44,359 bases of DNA from Pseudarthrobacter sp. C4D7 (lineage in GTDB: Bacteria; Actinomycetota; Actinomycetes; Actinomycetales; Micrococcaceae). The stretch lies in contig NZ_JABFMW010000031.1 of NCBI RefSeq assembly GCF_013359725.1, positions 1-44,359 on the forward strand. The letters run 5' to 3'. The position numbers were made by a program, and so were the translations under genes. Below the pieces are notes generated by a model that ran no database searches, was not told the origin of the DNA, and saw nothing but the letters and a program-made list of their open reading frames with translations. Below, piece by piece: positions 1 to 7,559 of the stretch; the stretch's first letter is position 1; the number at the start of each line of letters is the position of its first letter.

Positions 1-1
1 A

Positions 2-265
2 CCAGGCTGGACCTCACCCACAGGCAGGCACTACACCCCAGAACACCCCGACCCCACACCAACCCACTGGCCGCAATGGCTTATGCCCGCCGCAGGCCAA
101 GTCATCGATGCCAGGTGTGCAGATGCCAGGTTCACAGACGCCGGCCCGGAAGACCTCCCACCTTGGGAACCCGACGACGACTCACTCATCGACCCCGATG
201 ACCTCTCACCGGACGACCCACTCTGGGACGAGCTCCTCGCGGAACCATTCGCCCTGTCAGAATGA
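2..265 (+). CDS. C-terminal fragment of a DUF222/HNH-endonuclease-type protein (cut by window edge)
   Basis: The reading frame is open from base 2, so the gene starts outside the window. The visible 87 residues begin with a segment containing SPTGRHYTPEHPDP and THWPQW and end in a very acidic tail (PPWEPDDDSLIDPDDLSPDD) before the stop. A W-x-SPTGR-Y stretch followed by an acidic or proline-rich tail is typical of the C-terminus of the DUF222 plus HNH-nuclease proteins that occur in many copies in Arthrobacter-type genomes. The HNH catalytic residues would lie upstream and cannot be seen. An internal ATG at position 83 would give a 60-residue protein, but the continuous frame upstream makes a truncated view of a longer gene more likely. 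The identification rests on recalled family features. Confidence 0.6.
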   Translation, partial: PGWTSPTGRHYTPEHPDPTPTHWPQWLMPAAGQVIDARCADARFTDAGPEDLPPWEPDDDSLIDPDDLSPDDPLWDELLAEPFALSE

Positions 266-315
266 CGGCCCTCCCGGTGACCGGCAGTGCCGCAGGCGCG
301 AACGCCAGGCCCTGG

Positions 316-1143
316 TCAGGCAGCTTCGGGCGCCCCGGCGATGCGGCGTCGAAGGGCCAGCCGGTGCGCCTTTTCCCCCTCTGCGACGGCACGGAGACGG
401 GGAACAACCCCCATGGCAAGGGGCTGCCCATGGCCTGGTGCAATCACCCGGGGACCCAGGTCCGCCAGGCGGCTGATCGAATCCATGGACGTCTTCCGGT
501 TCCAGGTGGTGTACCAGGGCGGTCCACATAGATCGGGGGCTCCCAGGAGGACACCGCGCATTGAGTTCAGATTCACCGTGGTCACGGCATCCCCGGTGAT
601 CAGGATGCCGTCTTGCGCGCGCCAATAGGCGACGTGCCCGGGGGTATGCCCAGGGGTGGGAACGGCGGCCCAACCGGGCATACCCGGCACTTCACCACCC
701 TGCGGAAGTCCCTGGACGACGTCGGTAATGTCCCCTGCGGACTCAATCCGACGCCGGGCCCGGGCCGGCAGGGACCACAGGAACGGTGCCACCAGCCACC
801 GGTCCAACGGCATGGAGAGTTCAGGGATGTAGCGCCCGGCAGCCAGGGGGAGCTCGGACTGGCCCACGTACACCGGGACCTCCCAGAAGCGGGCAAGTGC
901 GCCGGCAGCCCCGGAGTGGTCCGGATGGATATGAGTCAGGAAAATGGCCCTCGGTACAACCCCCGGTCCGAGGAGATTCTCCACGGCCCGGCGCACCGGC
1001 TCCGCACTGCCCGCCCACCCGCAGTCAACCAGCGCCCATGCCGCACCTGACCGGACCACGTAGATATTTGATGCCATCGGGCCGGCGCCGGTGGTCATAA
1101 GGAACACACCGGACGCGACCTCCCGCGGTTCCGACACTCGCAT
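316..1143 (-). CDS. Metallo-beta-lactamase-fold hydrolase
   Basis: A 275-residue cytosolic metallohydrolase. The zinc-binding signature THIHPDHSG (H-x-H-x-D-H) lies near residue 70, PTPGHTPGH supplies the next histidine, the Asp of TGDAV is the probable bridging ligand, and APGHGQP supplies the last histidine. These are the ligands of a two-zinc MBL-fold enzyme of the glyoxalase II / lactonase / hydrolase type. The sequence does not fix the substrate. I chose the ATG at 1143, where the protein begins MRVSEPREVASGVFL, close to where the fold begins. A TTG at 1203 would add 20 residues without family support. The gene is followed by the HNH fragment on the opposite strand and is probably monocistronic. 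No export signal is seen. Confidence 0.85.
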   Translation of the reverse strand: MRVSEPREVASGVFLMTTGAGPMASNIYVVRSGAAWALVDCGWAGSAEPVRRAVENLLGPGVVPRAIFLTHIHPDHSGAAGALARFWEVPVYVGQSELPLAAGRYIPELSMPLDRWLVAPFLWSLPARARRRIESAGDITDVVQGLPQGGEVPGMPGWAAVPTPGHTPGHVAYWRAQDGILITGDAVTTVNLNSMRGVLLGAPDLCGPPWYTTWNRKTSMDSISRLADLGPRVIAPGHGQPLAMGVVPRLRAVAEGEKAHRLALRRRIAGAPEAA

Positions 1144-1324
1144 CACCGTGGCGTCACTCCGCCGGGAACAGAGCTGGCAAAAGGCAGGCACGGCCGAAAT
1201 CAACCAGCACAGTTGCGTCGGTTCGTTGCAGCCGGCGTCGGCCGGACCGTTTTACTCCCCTGGACCTCGCCATGCACCCAGTTTTTCGCCGCCCTGCCGT
1301 GCCCAACAGGGCCGAACGGCCTTT

Positions 1325-2203
1325 CTAGCCATCAGCACCCGGCAGACGGACCTCCACGAGTCCACCGGTGACACGCGTTTCAAAGAGCGGCTGCCGTGAA
1401 GTGGCCGGGCCAGCCTTCACTTCACCGGTGCGAAGGGAGAACATGCTGCGGTGCCACGGGCAGACGACGCACGGGTCGCCGTCGTCATCCTTGATCCTGC
1501 CTTCGTGGAGCGGTCCGGAAAGGTGGCTGCAAACGTTGGACAGCACGTTGACGTCCTTGCCGTCCCGGTGCACCAGCAGCGGGATGCCGGCCACTTCATG
1601 CTTGTGCAACCCGCCCTCCGGCAGTTCGGCCAGGGGTGCAAGCGCATGCCAGCCGGACGGGAACCGGTGCGGAATCTCCTCGCTGTGGTTCACGCCCGCG
1701 GCCTGGCGGTACGACAAGTGGCCGCCCAGGAACCCGCCGGCGCTGACGGTGGCAAGCCCCAGATACGCCAGCACCTTGCCGCCGCCCTGGCTCCCCGTCG
1801 CCCGCAGCACCAGGGATGCAACGTAAAGGCCTGTGGCAGTGACGTTGGCCGCGGCGTGCACCAGGCCTACCCGCTGCTGCTGCGGGTGCAGCTGGGACCA
1901 GTCGGTGAACCCTGCCAGGGCAGACGGAATCACACTGGCCGTGCCCACGCCGATGAGCAGCCGGGCAGCTTTTTCACCACCCGAAACCGCGTCGAGCACA
2001 CCTGCCGAGAGCCATGCACCAATGGGTATCTGGACGGCAAGGGGATGGACCGGATGGCCGATGGGGACGCCGTGGAGGACATCGCGGACCCACCGCGGTT
2101 TGACCACCTTCAGGACGGCTTTCCGAACGCTCTTGGCCACTGGATCGAGCCAGTCAGCATCCTCGAGGCGGGTCACAAGCTCAAGTGCGGGCAACGGTTT
2201 CAT
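1325..2203 (-). CDS. DUF2231 membrane domain fused to a Rieske [2Fe-2S] domain
   Basis: A 292-residue fusion. Residues ~40-170 form a DUF2231-type membrane domain with HPVHPLAVQIPIGAW and about four hydrophobic segments. Residues ~185-292 form a Rieske ferredoxin domain with both ligand pairs, C-S-H in NVCSHLSG and C-x-x-H in CVVCPWH. The family is thought to couple a small membrane anchor to a cytoplasmic electron-transfer cluster; its partners are unknown. The ATG at 2203 is preferred because GGGAGG lies 4-5 bases upstream; a GTG at 2236 has no such site. The gene starts 33 bases after the stop of the ABM-fold monooxygenase gene on the same strand, so the two probably form one transcript. 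A weak inverted repeat (GGCCG/CGGCC) follows the stop. Confidence 0.85.
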   Translation of the reverse strand: MKPLPALELVTRLEDADWLDPVAKSVRKAVLKVVKPRWVRDVLHGVPIGHPVHPLAVQIPIGAWLSAGVLDAVSGGEKAARLLIGVGTASVIPSALAGFTDWSQLHPQQQRVGLVHAAANVTATGLYVASLVLRATGSQGGGKVLAYLGLATVSAGGFLGGHLSYRQAAGVNHSEEIPHRFPSGWHALAPLAELPEGGLHKHEVAGIPLLVHRDGKDVNVLSNVCSHLSGPLHEGRIKDDDGDPCVVCPWHRSMFSLRTGEVKAGPATSRQPLFETRVTGGLVEVRLPGADG

Positions 2204-2236
2204 GTGTCCTCCCTTACCCCGTTTGTCGCAATCCAC

Positions 2237-2536
2237 TCACCGGAGCGGCGACCCCAGCACCGTGAACCGGTGGCCTCCCATTTCGCCGGACAGGAGGGGC
2301 ATCGCCTCAGCGATCGCGGCCCGGGTGCTGTCCAGTTGCAGCGATGCCTGGTGCGCCTCGGCGGATTCCCAGAGTTCCGAGACGAACACGGTATCCGGCA
2401 TATCAGCGTTGATTCCCACCTCATACAGCAGGCACCCGGCCTCCTTCATCTCCGGCTTCGGCCGGAGCAGGATAGCCACCAGGGCGTCGCGCTGGCCGGG
2501 CTTGGTTCCGAGCATTCCCACATTCGCAAAGGTCAT
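2237..2536 (-). CDS. Antibiotic-biosynthesis-monooxygenase (ABM) fold protein, putative quinol monooxygenase
   Basis: A 99-residue single-domain protein of ABM / dimeric ferredoxin-like fold. Family-type features are the N-terminal strand followed by KPGQRDALVAILL, the ELWESAEAHQASLQ helix (compare the usual E-x-W-x-S-x-x-A-x-x-x-H), and a C-terminal strand ending HRFTVLGSP. Members act as cofactor-free monooxygenases on quinols or haem-like substrates, or as stress proteins. The substrate cannot be read from the sequence. It is the first gene of a likely two-gene minus-strand unit with the DUF2231-Rieske protein. No good ribosome binding site is visible before the ATG at 2536. Confidence 0.75.
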   Translation of the reverse strand: MTFANVGMLGTKPGQRDALVAILLRPKPEMKEAGCLLYEVGINADMPDTVFVSELWESAEAHQASLQLDSTRAAIAEAMPLLSGEMGGHRFTVLGSPLR

Positions 2537-2717
2537 AGGGACAGTCTGCAGCCTGCGGCGGACGGCGGCCAGGGTTCAGGCACGGACGACGACGCCACTC
2601 GCCGTCGTAGGTTTTCCTTCAGCATGCAGCGTCGCCTTATTTAATCCAAACGCTGTATTATTGCTGCGGCCTGTTATCGATCCGGTGGCGGCCCACCTGC
2701 AACCAGAGGGACTCCCC
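2537..2717. promoter_or_regulatory. Divergent intergenic region (ABM-Rieske unit / membrane protein)
   Basis: These 181 bp separate two divergent transcription units, so both promoters should lie here. An A/T-rich stretch around 2635-2665 (TTATTTAATCC and TGTATTATTGC) is the likeliest core-promoter region for the + strand gene, whose GTG at 2718 is preceded by AGAGGG about eight bases upstream. No clear palindromic operator was found. Confidence 0.4.
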
Positions 2718-3695
2718 GTGGAAAACAGCAAGCCACACTCGGCCGGCACTAACGGTGGCCGGACCGCAGCCCGGCCACCCGCTGCAGAGGCGGCCATTGC
2801 TGCACTCCTGGGAATCCTGGGAGGACTCCTGGGGCTGGCACCCTGGCTGATCACAGGGGCCCAACTTCCTGTGCAGAACCTCTGGGGAGAGGAAACACAG
2901 CCTCGCGATATGCCTTTTGCCCTCCTGCCCCTCAGCCAGTATCACGCCACCACCATCGTTGCGCTGCTGACAGTGGGCGCTTCCGCCACCGGGTTCGCCC
3001 TGCGCGCATTAGGGCCGGCCCGCCGCGGCCCTGCCTTGGCATGCGCAGCAGCCGGCCTTCTCCTGGTCCACGGAGGGGCCGCCGTCCAGTCGTTCGCAGC
3101 GCTCAGCAGCGGCCTGGACCCGGAGCCTAGGTCTTCCATCTACGTCGCCGGCCTGCTCGGCGGGACCATCGCTGCGATAGCAGCCGGAGTGATGGCCCTC
3201 GTGTTGTTCGCCTCGCTATCCCGTCCCGTCGTGACCCTGGGCGTTGGCCTGATGGCGGTGCCGTTCTCTTCATGGCTGGCAGCTGCCGCCGCCGCGTTCC
3301 TGGGCGGCCCGGGCGGGGTGCCGATTTTCCTGACAATCGTGTGGCACTGGCTTCCCGCCGTTTTAGTGGGCCTGGCGTTGGCCTGGTGCGGCTTCAAACC
3401 TCCCGCCCGCCTGTGGGTGTGGGCGGCAGACCTCGCGCTGCTGTGGCTGGTTCCCGCCCTGTTCACCAGCGTCAATTACGTTCTGGGCACCCGCGCATAC
3501 CTCGGCAACTTCTCCGAGATGGCCATGCTGTCGCGCGATATCCTGGCCGCCACCCTGGGTCCTGCGGGCGGAGCGGGGCCTATCGTGCTGCTGGCCCTGG
3601 GCATCGGACTGGTCGGAGCGCTTATCCTGGCTCTCCTAAGCCGGAAGGGACAGGGACGCCGAACAGCGCCGCTCGATGCCGGCGGACGGCTTTAG
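2718..3695 (+). CDS. Polytopic membrane protein of unknown function
   Basis: A 325-residue protein. After a short polar N-terminus it has about eight hydrophobic segments (AAIAALLGILGGLLGLAPW, YHATTIVALLTVGASATGFA, GPALACAAAGLLLVHG and others). The C-terminus is polar and basic (LSRKGQGRRTAPLDAGGRL). I see no catalytic or transport signature and do not assign a function. The frame stays open far upstream (to 1833), but that part is the shadow of the minus-strand genes. The GTG at 2718 with an AGAGGG ribosome binding site, placed just before the first membrane segment, is the sensible start. The gene converges on the Lrp-type gene with only 11 bases between stop codons. Confidence 0.75.
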   Translation: MENSKPHSAGTNGGRTAARPPAAEAAIAALLGILGGLLGLAPWLITGAQLPVQNLWGEETQPRDMPFALLPLSQYHATTIVALLTVGASATGFALRALGPARRGPALACAAAGLLLVHGGAAVQSFAALSSGLDPEPRSSIYVAGLLGGTIAAIAAGVMALVLFASLSRPVVTLGVGLMAVPFSSWLAAAAAAFLGGPGGVPIFLTIVWHWLPAVLVGLALAWCGFKPPARLWVWAADLALLWLVPALFTSVNYVLGTRAYLGNFSEMAMLSRDILAATLGPAGGAGPIVLLALGIGLVGALILALLSRKGQGRRTAPLDAGGRL

Positions 3696-3706
3696 GCGGG
3701 CACCGC

Positions 3707-4729
3707 TCACTCCGCCGCGCCGAGGCTTCCGGCATGGACGACGGCACCGCTCGCCGTCGTATCTTCCTTCAGCATCCAGCCCACCCGCTTGACCGTCCTC
3801 AGCATCACGGCGCTCTCGACGATCTCAATGCCGGGCACCTTCTGCTGCAGCGCCAACTCAGCGGACATGACGTCTGCCAGCGTGTGCAGCCACATGATGA
3901 TCACGAAGTTGGTGGGGCCGGTAGTGGAAGCGCTCAGGCGCACGTTGCTGATGGTGCGGATCTCCGCCGCAGCAAGCTCGTGCTGGCCGGCCGGGACATT
4001 GACGAACCATTGGCAGGTCACCGGGAACGACGAATACCGCTGGGCAATCTCGCAGCGGAACGACAGGACGCCGCTGGCGAGCACCCGGTTCAATTGACGC
4101 TGCACAGTGGCGGGATGGCGGCCAAGGGCGCGCGCAATCTGGGCAGCCGTGGCGCGGCCGTCCCGGGCCAGGAACGGCAGCAGGTCAAGGTGGCTTTGCG
4201 GAAGCTGCCCGGCCACCTGCGCCGCGTCTGCGCCGGCCACCGGCACCAGCGTCCGCAGCGTGGCCAACTGGGCACGGCTCAGGACATTCAGCCGCCAGTC
4301 ATCGCCGCTGCTGTGCAGCCGGGTACACAGGGCCACCTGGTACTTGGTCAGCCCCTCGATGGTTTTCAGCCGTGAGACCACCCGCTCGCTGAATTCCTCC
4401 AGGGAGCGGGTGATGACAGTCAGCATCAGGTCCCGGTTGCTGGCGGCCTCCTCCACGGTGACGATCTCGGGAACAGCGGCCAGGTGCGCCGTCACGCTGT
4501 CCCGCCGGTTCATTTCGCAGTCAACAGCCACGTACGCCAGGAGCATCTGCTTGGGATCACCCGCCAGGTGCGCCGTCACCCACGCCGCACCCTGCGATGC
4601 CAGCCGGTCCCAACGGGCAGCAAGGGTGGTTGCATGCACGTCCAAAACCTTTGCCGCGTCGGCCCAGCCAAGCCTCGGCGAGGCCTGAAGCACCTGGATC
4701 AGGGCAAGATCATCCTCGGTCAACTCCAT
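3707..4729 (-). CDS. Lrp/AsnC-family transcriptional regulator (two-module form)
   Basis: A 340-residue regulator, about twice the length of classical Lrp. It contains two AsnC-type helix-turn-helix modules: residues ~1-55 (MELTEDDLALIQVLQASPRLG ... AAKVLDVHATTLAARWDRL) and ~175-225 (LDLLPFLARDGRATAAQIAR ... PATVQRQLNRVL). Each is followed by a ligand-binding-type region. The double-module layout is common in actinobacterial AsnC proteins. The start is well fixed: GGAGG lies a few bases before the ATG at 4729. The gene is divergent from the M20D amidohydrolase and transporter genes, so these are the probable targets. A perfect GCACGA-A-TCGTGC palindrome lies between them at 4749. Confidence 0.88.
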   Translation of the reverse strand: MELTEDDLALIQVLQASPRLGWADAAKVLDVHATTLAARWDRLASQGAAWVTAHLAGDPKQMLLAYVAVDCEMNRRDSVTAHLAAVPEIVTVEEAASNRDLMLTVITRSLEEFSERVVSRLKTIEGLTKYQVALCTRLHSSGDDWRLNVLSRAQLATLRTLVPVAGADAAQVAGQLPQSHLDLLPFLARDGRATAAQIARALGRHPATVQRQLNRVLASGVLSFRCEIAQRYSSFPVTCQWFVNVPAGQHELAAAEIRTISNVRLSASTTGPTNFVIIMWLHTLADVMSAELALQQKVPGIEIVESAVMLRTVKRVGWMLKEDTTASGAVVHAGSLGAAE

Positions 4730-4748
4730 AGCCGCCCCTCCTTTGCGT

Positions 4749-4761
4749 GCACGAATCGTGC
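4749..4761. promoter_or_regulatory. Candidate operator of the Lrp/AsnC-type regulator
   Basis: A perfect 13-bp palindrome, GCACGA-A-TCGTGC, lies 20 bp upstream of the regulator start and about 107 bp upstream of the divergent amidohydrolase start. Its position fits autoregulation and control of the divergent catabolic genes. The assignment is inferred from position and symmetry only. Confidence 0.4.
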
Positions 4762-4867
4762 CCATAGAGGGCATCCAAAGAATAATTCCAGCGCTTTCCG
4801 CAAATGTGAACCACGCCACTTCAGAATAGTCCCCGAGCCCACACGCCGAGCACTCAAGGAGCAGCAC

Positions 4868-6088
4868 GTGTCCATAACCGACGACGCAAGAGCCCTGCAG
4901 GATGACCTGGTCCGCCTGCGCCACGACCTTCACCGACAGCCGGAGATCGGCCTCGATCTTCCGCGGACCCAGGAGCGGGTCCTTGAAGCACTCGATGGAC
5001 TCCCCTTTGAAATCACCCTGGGCAAGGAAACGACGTCGGTCACCGCGGTTTTGCGGGGCGGTAATCCAAGTCCCGGCGTCCAGCGTCCGGCTGTGCTGCT
5101 CCGCGCCGACATGGACGGGCTGCCCGTCCAGGAAAAGACCGGCATCGACTTCACCTCCCAGGCGGACGGCGCCATGCATGCCTGCGGCCACGACCTCCAC
5201 ACCTCCATGCTCGCCGGAGCCGCGACGCTCCTGGCGGAGAAGAGCCACCAACTCCAGGGCGACGTGGTACTCATGTTCCAGCCGGGCGAGGAAGGCTGCG
5301 ACGGGGCCAGCTACATGATCCGGGAGGGCGTCCTGGACGCCGCCGGTCCACGCGTCCAGGCAGCGTACGGCATGCACGTGTTTTCTTCGCTGGAGCCGCA
5401 CGGGACCTTCTGCACCAAGCCCGGCGTCATGCTCAGCGCGTCGGACGGCCTGGAAGTCACGGTGCTCGGCGCCGGCGGCCATGGTTCGGCCCCGCATTCC
5501 GCCAAGGATCCGGTCACAGTGGCTGCCGAGATGGTGACGGCCCTTCAGGTCATGGTCACCCGGCAATTCAACATGTTCGATCCCGTGGTCCTGTCCGTGG
5601 GAGTGCTGCACGCCGGGACCAAACGGAACATCATTCCGGAGTCCGCCCGCATCGAAGCAACCATCCGGACCTTCTCGGAAGCATCCCGCCTGAAGATGAT
5701 GGACGCCGTGCCCCGCCTGCTCAAGGGGATCGCCGCCGCACACGGGGTAGAGGTCGCCGTCGACTACCTGCAGGAATACCCGCTCACCATCACCAATGAA
5801 GACGAAACGCACACCGCCGAAAAGGTGATCACCGGACTTTTCGGCGAGCGCCGCCTCTCGCGCTGGGCCACCCCCTTGAGCGGCTCCGAGGACTTCTCCC
5901 GCGTACTCGCCGAGGTGCCGGGCACCTTCGTGGGACTCAGCGCAGTTGCCCCGGGCGGCGACCCGCACGCCTCACCCTTCAACCACTCCCCGTATGCCAC
6001 GTTCGACGACGCCGTCCTGGCAGACGGGGCCGCACTTTACGCCGAACTCGCCATCTCGCGGCTCGCCGCCCTGTCCCGGACGGCCTGA
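4868..6088 (+). CDS. M20D-family amidohydrolase / N-acyl amino acid hydrolase
   Basis: A 406-residue zinc amidohydrolase of the M20D (hippurate / indoleacetyl-amino acid hydrolase) group. Family landmarks are RHDLHRQPEIGLDLPRTQ at the N-terminus, RADMDGLPVQEKTG, the metal-binding MHACGHDLHTSML, FQPGEEGCDGA with the catalytic Glu pair, and a late GSEDFS. It would cleave an N-acylated amino acid or related amide in the cytosol. The GTG at 4868 is supported by AAGGAG six bases upstream. The frame is open upstream without meaning. The gene sits 69 bases before an MHS transporter that could import the substrate, and is divergent from an Lrp/AsnC regulator. It lacks the features of allantoate amidohydrolase, so it probably does not belong to the allantoin route nearby. 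Confidence 0.88.
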   Translation: MSITDDARALQDDLVRLRHDLHRQPEIGLDLPRTQERVLEALDGLPFEITLGKETTSVTAVLRGGNPSPGVQRPAVLLRADMDGLPVQEKTGIDFTSQADGAMHACGHDLHTSMLAGAATLLAEKSHQLQGDVVLMFQPGEEGCDGASYMIREGVLDAAGPRVQAAYGMHVFSSLEPHGTFCTKPGVMLSASDGLEVTVLGAGGHGSAPHSAKDPVTVAAEMVTALQVMVTRQFNMFDPVVLSVGVLHAGTKRNIIPESARIEATIRTFSEASRLKMMDAVPRLLKGIAAAHGVEVAVDYLQEYPLTITNEDETHTAEKVITGLFGERRLSRWATPLSGSEDFSRVLAEVPGTFVGLSAVAPGGDPHASPFNHSPYATFDDAVLADGAALYAELAISRLAALSRTA

Positions 6089-6157
6089 GCTTCCCTCCCG
6101 TCACCGGCAGCATTGCTGCTGCCGCCCCCAACAAACCAACCGACCAGGAAGAAAACC

Positions 6158-7447
6158 ATGTCAGTTGCAGTAAGCAAGCCCCAGACTGGACGCATGTCCA
6201 CCACCAGGACCGTCATCGGCACCGGCATCGGCAACGCCGTCGAATGGTACGACTGGGCCATCTACGCCACGTTCACGCCCTTCATCGCCAGCCAGCTGTT
6301 CAGCAAGGCGGACCCGGCGTCGGCGGTGCTGTCCACCCTGGCGATCTTCGCGGTCGGCTTCGTGGCCCGGCCCTTCGGCGGCTTCCTCTTCGGCTGGATC
6401 GGCGACCGCGTGGGCCGTAAGACCTCGATGACCTTCGCCGTCGGCCTCGCTTCCCTCGGCAGCCTGATGATCGGCGTCGCCCCCACGTTCGCCAGCGTCG
6501 GCGCGTTCGCCTCGCTGATGCTGCTGGTGGCTCGGCTGGTGCAGGGCCTGGCGCACGGCGGCGAGCTGCCGTCGTCGCAGACCTACCTCTCCGAGATGGC
6601 ACCCAAGGAGCACCGCGGCTTCTGGGCCACCCTCATCTACACGTCCGGCACACTGGGCATCCTTTTCGGCACGCTGCTGGGCGCCATCCTGAACATGGCA
6701 CTGAGCACCGAGGCGATGAACGCCTGGGGCTGGCGGATTCCGTTCCTGATCGGCGCGGCCCTGGGCCTGTACGCACTGATCATGCGGTCGCGCCTGCACG
6801 AGACCGAGGCATTCCAGGGCGAGGCCGTCACCACAAAGCGCGCCCCCATCTGGCCGCAGATTGTCCGCTACCGCAAGCAGGCCCTGCAGGTCATCGGCCT
6901 AACCGTGGGCCTGACGGTGATCTACTACATCTGGGGCGTCGTGGCGCCAAGCTACGCCACCACGGCCCTCAAGATTGACCGCGGCGAGGCATTGTGGGCA
7001 GGCGTGATCGCCAACATCGTCTTCATCGCAGCACTGCCGGTATGGGGAAAGCTTTCGGACCGGATCGGCCGCAAGAAGGTGCTCTGGGCGGGCGCGATCG
7101 GCTCCGCAGTGTTCCACTTCCCAATGACCTGGCTGCTGAAGGACTCCGCGTGGCAGCTGGCCGTGAGCATGTCCGTGATGCTCGTGTTCATTGCCGCGAG
7201 CGCCGCGATCGTCCCCGCCGTGTACGCCGAGCTGTTCCCCACGTCCATCCGCACCGTGGGCGTTGGCGTCCCCTACTCCATCTGCGTTGCCCTGTTCGGC
7301 GGCACCGCCCCGTACCTGCAGCAGTGGCTGGGCACCTCGCTCGGGGCACCGCAGGTGTTCAACATCTACGCAGTGCTGCTCCTGGTGGTCAGCGCAGCGT
7401 TCGTGTTCACCATCCCTGAGACCAAGGGCAAGGACTTGACGCACTAG
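6158..7447 (+). CDS. MFS transporter, metabolite:H+ symporter (MHS) type
   Basis: A 429-residue, 12-segment permease. MHS hallmarks are GNAVEWYDWAIYATF in segment 1, FVARPFGGFLFGWIGDRVGRK between segments 2 and 3, RLVQGLAHGGELPSSQTYL in segment 4, and a second DRIGRKK loop after segment 8. MHS members import organic acids, betaines or osmolytes with protons. Here the neighbouring amidohydrolase suggests an N-acylated amino acid or related acid, but that is inference. The ATG at 6158 has AGGAAG upstream. A strong hairpin directly follows the stop and ends the two-gene unit. Confidence 0.88.
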   Translation: MSVAVSKPQTGRMSTTRTVIGTGIGNAVEWYDWAIYATFTPFIASQLFSKADPASAVLSTLAIFAVGFVARPFGGFLFGWIGDRVGRKTSMTFAVGLASLGSLMIGVAPTFASVGAFASLMLLVARLVQGLAHGGELPSSQTYLSEMAPKEHRGFWATLIYTSGTLGILFGTLLGAILNMALSTEAMNAWGWRIPFLIGAALGLYALIMRSRLHETEAFQGEAVTTKRAPIWPQIVRYRKQALQVIGLTVGLTVIYYIWGVVAPSYATTALKIDRGEALWAGVIANIVFIAALPVWGKLSDRIGRKKVLWAGAIGSAVFHFPMTWLLKDSAWQLAVSMSVMLVFIAASAAIVPAVYAELFPTSIRTVGVGVPYSICVALFGGTAPYLQQWLGTSLGAPQVFNIYAVLLLVVSAAFVFTIPETKGKDLTH

Positions 7448-7463
7448 CCCGCGGCCTCCGCAC

Positions 7464-7500
7464 AAACATCCCCGGCGCCGTTGTCGCGCCGGGGATGTTT
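7464..7500. terminator. Bidirectional-looking terminator hairpin after the MHS gene
   Basis: A perfect 15-bp inverted repeat (arms 7464-7478 and 7486-7500) has a 7-base loop. The stem has a GC-rich core and an A/T-rich base (AAACAT/ATGTTT), so it supplies a T-rich 3' end in both directions. It lies between the + strand transporter stop and the stop of the minus-strand lipoprotein gene, and could serve both. Confidence 0.85.
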
Positions 7501-7559
7501 GGTGTTCCAGGGGTTCGCGGCGGCCAAGCCGGATCTCGGCCGGCCGGATACCAGACCTG

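Noticed and set aside
1833..2717. Long upstream extension of the membrane-protein frame (620 codons in total)
   Set aside because: The upstream part is antisense to the Rieske and ABM genes, has no hydrophobic or domain pattern, and a GTG with ribosome binding site exists at 2718.
4730..5968. N-terminal extension of the Lrp frame over the amidohydrolase gene (753 codons in total)
   Set aside because: This part is the complement shadow of the M20D gene. GGAGG directly precedes the ATG at 4729.
4868..6088. M20 enzyme as allantoate amidohydrolase of the nearby allantoin route
   Set aside because: The motifs (MHACGHDLHTSML, FQPGEEG) are those of the M20D hippurate/IAA-amino acid group. It is in a separate unit with its own regulator and transporter.
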